Of a DNA stretch of 64,000 bases, positions 59,881 to 64,000 are shown piece after piece (the first letter of the stretch is position 1; every line of letters starts with the position of its first letter). A model generated the notes under the pieces. The model was not told the DNA's origin. It saw nothing but the letters and a program-made list of their open reading frames with translations, and searched no databases. Position numbers and translations under genes: made by a program. This DNA is from Dallia pectoralis (taxonomy: Eukaryota > Chordata > Actinopteri > Esociformes > Umbridae): positions 9,771,929 to 9,835,928 of the forward strand of contig CM055754.1 of assembly GCA_029465975.1 (NCBI GenBank). Reading direction: 5' to 3'.

Positions 59881-60005
59881 TGCGTTGTACCGGATGTACA
59901 TCCAACACAAGGAAAGGACATGTAGTTAGTTTCCATCGTTTTCCTGTTGAACATTTAGAGCGGTGCAAACAGTGGCTGCGGGTTATCAACCACCCCAAGT
60001 TCTGA
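59881..60005 (+). pseudogene. THAP domain remnant
   Basis: The reading CVVP, then after a one-base loss GCTSN-like CTSNTRKGH, VSFHRFPVEHLERCKQWL and RVINHPKF gives the C2CH pattern of THAP domains, with the zinc-ligand Cys pair, the later Cys and the conserved Trp. It ends at TGA 60003-60005. The frameshift lies between the first two Cys. Confidence 0.82.
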
Positions 60006-60133
60006 GAATATTTGTAATTAATAAAAGTATATACATTTCTTCATATTTCCCTGTACTCTTTTGTAAATCAAAGTAATACATTATAAACTTTGAACTTTTA
60101 TTGTTTTTAAACATAATATAAACAATTGCACAC

Positions 60134-60864
60134 TCATAGCTCTCCCAGAGCTTCAGCAGTTTCTTGATAGCCACAGTATTGTCCGTCACAAGCTGGAAAT
60201 CTCTGTCTGATGTCCTGAACAACACAGGCAGGCAAAACAAGACGATATAGCCTTTCCCCAGTCTCTCTCTTTGGCGATATTGTCTGAAAACAATAAGCAC
60301 AACGTTAGCAAGGCAAGCTATTTGCACCTACAATAGGCTCGCTAGCATATATGTAAATATAACCGATAGCTCAGCTAACTGACGTGAACAACAAATAAAT
60401 ACTCACTTATACTGAAGCGTCCGTTTGTCCCTGCGGGCTTTGGCTGGCGTTCAGTTGACCTTCGGAATCCTGAAATAAGTTTCCAAAACTTGTGTGGATC
60501 AAAGTTGGGGTGCTCTATTACGCATGCTGGCGGTCCCGTTTCTAATGCAGATTCAGTTATTTCTTCAAGAAGAAAATGGCATCACTGAAATTCGCAACAG
60601 CAGCGGGACTCTATCTGTGTCCATAGGCGCACAGCGAGAGCACTGGCACCACCAGTCCGCCCCAGCTCGACTCTGTTCGGGCCCTTCCTCATTACCGCCA
60701 GGCAAGCTTCGCTCCTCTGCAGGAGCAACCTCTTGTTCCTCCGTCAACCGCAACTGTTTTTTGCTGTATTGCGGCTCGTACAGGCAGCCACGAACATCGG
60801 ATTCGCGCAACAGATTTTCAAAATCCCTTTCTTCCATTTCGTCTTCAAAATTACATTCTGCCAT
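60134..60864 (-). pseudogene. P2RX7 C-terminal (ballast)-like gene, two exons, broken
   Basis: Exon 1 (60864-60407) starts MAECNFEDEMEERDFENLL, has an acidic segment, then WCQCSRCAPMDTD and, after a frameshift, ESRCCCEF, a stop, and ACVIEHPNFD. It ends at a gtgagt donor. Exon 2 (60283-60134) has LVLPACVVQDIRQRFPACDG followed by QYCGYQE and a TGA. The Cys pattern and the RFP..DGQY.G ending match the zinc-binding C-terminal domain of the P2X7 receptor. In that receptor the domain is cytoplasmic; here it stands without the channel. The function in a transposon is unknown. Confidence 0.72.
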
Positions 60865-61344
60865 CGTGTTTAGTCTAAAACTCGCATTTCTCAACAACAA
60901 GCAAGATCGGGTTAGCTTAACTACAAGATGGCTGACACTGTTTTGAGAATCTGTGACGAGGCCCCACCCCATATGGGCGGGTTGAAAAAAATGCAGAAGT
61001 AGCGTCTACTTCTGTCTGTAGTTTATAGCCTCTTTTAAAAAATCCTCCAATGACGTAAAAATCGAGGATTTTTTCCTGACTTAAAATCAAGATATCTCTC
61101 TTATCAGATGGAGTTGAGGGGTGGGAGTAAGGTCATTGGAAAAAACTACCATTTGTCTACTGATACAAAGCTAAATGCAAAATCGGTGAAGTGGCTCTTT
61201 AAATATTGGCAAAACATTCTGACAAAGAAATTATTATGTAATCATGTTACAAATGAAACACATAAATATTGCTAGTGGGCTCAGCTTTTTTGACACAAGT
61301 GTACAATAAACATAAATATCTAATAGTGTTTCCTCTTCTGTCTT

Positions 61345-61831
61345 TGTGAGAAACGCATGTTTGTCCTCCTCTATGCCCCAGGTGACAGTCCCCCGATCAA
61401 CCGGGAGAGGAAGCGATCAGGCTCGATCGTTGTCACCTGAGTTCTGACACACCTGTGTGTGATTGAGAGACTTCTATATAGTTGCCAGTGCCCTGAGACC
61501 GGTGCGAGGTATTGATCGTTTACGACTTGCTGAGCGTTACCAAATCATTGAGAGTCTGAATAAGTTTACCCGTGTACCAGTCCTTTGCCCGCCCGTTTAC
61601 TCTGAGTCTGCTTAACCTCTGCTTTGTACCTACCAGTGATTCACGTGCCTGACCAACCTGCCTGTTGACCGGACCTCGTCTCGCCTGTCTCTCTGTACCG
61701 TCTCCCGCCTCAGACCTCCCGTAGCTGAACATTGCCTGCCTGACTATTCTTGATTGCCTAAACGATTCTGTTAATAAACATCGCTTTCCGCGATTGGATC
61801 CTAATCTCAGTTTCCGTGTGTATTCATGACA
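61345..61831 (+). mobile_element. solo LTR (487 bp) with 5-bp target duplication
   Basis: It starts TGTGAGAAACG and ends TATTCATGACA. It is flanked by gtctt on both sides (61340-61344, 61832-61836). A TATA-like ctatatagt at about 61474 and AATAAA at about 61772 fit the LTR layout on the + strand. Confidence 0.8.
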
Positions 61832-61955
61832 GTCTTTTCTAAAATGTCAAATTCCTGTCATTTGGACTGGTCTTCTCCCATACTGGACGTATCTTCCTGT
61901 TGTTGAAATGAAATCACCAGGTAAAACTGTGTCTGGGTGTTTTGTTTGTAGTTAG

Positions 61956-63434
61956 ATGTCTAGTTACTGGAGTAAACGGCGAAGAATACAGCAAGGTGTG
62001 GATCAGGATTTAAACAAAATAGCATCTGGACCTGTGGAGAGGGTGGAAGAGAGAGAAGTTTTTCATCCCTTGTTAGATTGTTCTGATGTGTCAGGGACTT
62101 CCCCCCGAAACAAATCAGTTTTTAATGAAGTGGCAGCTAATAGTGAGGCGTAATTTGAAAATGGCAGAGGGGAAGAACCATGGGACAGCTCAGAGGACAG
62201 TGAAGAAAAGGAGGATTATAAGGTGCTTCTCTCTAACTGGGCAGATCAAAAACGTCTCTAAGGGAATTTATTTCCACCCAGGAATGAAACACGGGATCCT
62301 AAATCAAATTGCCAACACGGAAAACATGGGTGTGCTGGAGAAGATATCGCTGCAAATTAACATTGATGGTCTGCCTTTAAATAAACTTCCAATGCACAGT
62401 TCTGCCCTATTTTAGGCCTCATAGAAAACTATGAAGATACCAATCGAATAAGTCACCATGTGTAATTGGGATTTTTTTTGTCAAGAAGGAACCTGAGAAT
62501 CTGAATTTTCTCCATGATTTCGTTGAGGAAGCTCTTCAGCTTGAAGCAGAAGGCATTCATTACCAGAACAAACACCTGTCTGTGACAATTTCTGCAATAG
62601 TGTGCTATGCGCCAGCCCATGCATTTGTAAGAAATGTAAAAGGACACACTGGCTTCCACTGCTGCCATAAGTGTCAGGCGAGGGGGGTGCATTATTTGGG
62701 GCGGATGACATTCCCTCAAGGTACAGCAGCTTTGAGATGTTACCAAGATGAGTTTATTCGTGGAGAAGAAGACCAGCATTATTTTGGGGAAACCCCATTA
62801 TCCTTGCTTTCGATAGGTTTGGTTACACAATTTGGGTGTCACTAAAAAGTTGGTGTATTTCTGAGTGAAAGTACCTCTCAGAACCAAAATAGGACCTGCA
62901 GCTGTAAGGGAAATATCTTCATGCTTCCCATTCGTGAACTTTCTAGGACAATTGAAGAAGATGATCCGCAAACCAAACCAGCCTCTAGAGCAGGTAATGC
63001 GACGCCTGTCTGAGCACAAAGGCAGAGCAATACAGACTACCAAGGTCAACAAGTTTGCTTGTGAAATGGCACACAGTGATTGCCCTGTTCCTGCGACAGC
63101 ATCCAGAGTAATGCAGTACAAGAAAATGCTCTTCTGCCATTACTCAGTGCAACTTTTAAATGGAAATGATAACGTGCAACTGAGGAACATGGAGGTGGTC
63201 CGTGTGGTGAACATCCTAATTGATAACTACGGACAAACTTTTACAGCTTACAAAACATTTAGGGACAAGGCAGATATTTTTTCTTACTCCTTGTTATCAT
63301 CAAACATGGGCATTTACCACCTTTCCGGTTTGAGGGATCATGTACAGTACACCCCAGTCACCAATGTCCAACGGAAATATATTCTCCTCCCATACAAAGA
63401 TGGCTATTCTGCCATGCCGATGCTTCATCTGTAG
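61956..63434 (+). pseudogene. Transposase_21-like (EnSpm/CACTA type) transposase, degenerate
   Basis: ATG 61956 follows a tgtttgtag acceptor (MSSYWSKRRRIQQG). It is followed by an acidic stretch (DSSEDSEEKEDY), then LLSNWADQ, LQINIDGLPLNK (likely catalytic Asp), CPILGLIENYED, AIVCYAPAHAFVRNVKGHTG, CHKCQARGVHYLGRMTFPQ and, after an evident deletion, SSCFPFVNFLGQLKKMIRKP with QVMRRLSEHKG and YILLPYKDGYSAMPMLHL before TAG at 63434. Stops at 62151 and 62259 and frameshifts near 62410 and 62850 break it. The family assignment is from memory of animal EnSpm-type proteins. Confidence 0.72.
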
Positions 63435-63906
63435 ACTTATGAATGTCTCGATGCCATCCTTAACCCCGTCATTTTCTCAATTTTTTTTATTCTGGTTGGC
63501 CGGGGAATGATTTAGTATGGTCATCTACACTATAGACCAAAACATGCAGGCCCCATCTAGTCACCTGAACAATCAAATCAGCCTCTACTCAAGTCCTTCC
63601 GGCCAAGGGGTACCCTACACTGCCAGCCGCCTACAATCTCCCAAGTTGTCCCCAGCAACCTTTTGCTCCCAGCCCTGCTCAGCAAACCATCTACATTGTT
63701 TTCCAGCCCTAAATAAAAGTCAACGGCAAATACTCTCCCAATTTTTCATGGACACGCCATTTTGACAACCAAAAGCTTTCAAGAACAGCTGAGTGTTTTG
63801 ACAGCATGTTTTGGTATAAATAACATGATAATAAAATACTACCATTTTGGAAAGATTTACTTATGAAGGAATCTATAAGGAATTCATGTTTGTATGTTTT
63901 TGCAGG
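63435..63906 (+). other. spacer between the two ORFs of the EnSpm-like element
   Basis: It has no coding similarity. It ends in a tttttgcag acceptor at 63897-63905, just before the next ORF. Confidence 0.4.
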
Positions 63907-63912
63907 GCAAAT

Positions 63913-64000
63913 ATGTATTTTGTTGTTGAGTTCCCAGAGGAAAGCAACTTCATTGCTGTTGTCACCAAGACCTGGTGCACAGGCACATCCTGCTACTGGC
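63913..64000 (+). CDS. start of the second protein of the EnSpm-like element (partial)
   Basis: After the acceptor, ATG 63913 opens MYFVVEFPEESNFIAVVTKT followed by WCTGTSCYW to the window edge. The pattern (VVEF, aVV...W...C.W) is like the N-terminus of small proteins that follow Transposase_21-like genes in fish genomes. Only 29 codons are visible. Confidence 0.5.
   Translation, partial: MYFVVEFPEESNFIAVVTKTWCTGTSCYW

Larger units (their letters stand above)
59569..61198 (+). mobile_element. Kolobok-like element (TTAA-flanked, THAP domain)
   Basis: The termini are GGGGCAACTTCACCGA at 59569 and, inverted, AGAGCCACTTCACCGA at 61198. TTAA lies at 59565-59568 and 61199-61202. TTAA target sites together with a THAP-type DNA-binding domain are characteristic of Kolobok transposons. 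The transposase core is not recognisable, so the element is non-autonomous. It also contains a P2RX7 C-terminal-like gene on the minus strand. Confidence 0.72.

Noticed and set aside
62453..63121. Minus-strand ORFs of 76-108 codons
   Set aside because: They are antisense to the Transposase_21-like gene, whose sense strand shows clear conserved motifs.

Overview
This is vertebrate, almost certainly teleost, genomic DNA. It holds multi-exon genes with GT/AG introns, no operons, and a dense load of Tc1-like, hAT, Harbinger-like, Kolobok-like, LINE and LTR remnants of the kinds common in ray-finned fish. The species cannot be fixed from the sequence. Two complete protein-coding genes can be assembled exon by exon. 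slc66a3 (PQLC3; + strand, 3654-9115) has 7 exons and about 207 aa, and encodes a PQ-loop membrane protein. rock2 (- strand, 54908 down to about 11806) has 31 coding exons plus a probable terminal exon carrying only the stop, about 1382 aa, and encodes Rho-associated coiled-coil kinase 2. Every rock2 exon length and phase joins without a frame break. Several sequence details point to the fish rock2a copy. The two genes are tail to tail, as I recall for human SLC66A3 and ROCK2.

Layout. 1-170: last exon and poly(A) signal of an unidentified + strand gene. 1.0-3.05 kb: a duplicated module around two 13-bp minisatellite arrays. 3.05-9.1 kb: slc66a3, with a dead Tc1-like element and a hAT MITE in its last intron. 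9.1-11.8 kb: the two convergent 3' ends. 11.8-54.9 kb: rock2. Kinase exons 2-9 and coiled-coil exons 10-26 are compact (23.2-30.8 kb). Intron 26 (hAT and Harbinger-like), intron 30 (LINE, MITE, two abutting Tc1-like elements) and the 24-kb intron 1 (Tc1, LINE and nested hATs) carry most of the mobile DNA. 55-64 kb: rock2 upstream region, a LINE pol remnant, two solo LTRs with 5-bp target duplications, a Kolobok-like element (TTAA, THAP domain) carrying a P2RX7 C-terminal-like gene on the opposite strand, and a degenerate Transposase_21-like (EnSpm/CACTA type) gene followed by the start of a second ORF that runs off the window.

ROCK2 is a cytoplasmic Ser/Thr kinase activated by RhoA-GTP that controls actomyosin contractility. 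SLC66A3 is a small PQ-loop membrane protein of poorly known function. Nothing suggests that the two work together; they are neighbours. I see no CRISPR array, operon or novel multi-gene system. The most unusual structures are the three-level transposon nest at 45.9-49.5 kb, the head-to-head hAT pair at 43.4-45.9 kb, the LINE/Tc1/Tc1 junction shared by two loci, a minisatellite that copies a rock2 splice donor, a 12-nt in-frame rock2 microexon, and the THAP/P2RX7_C transposon.
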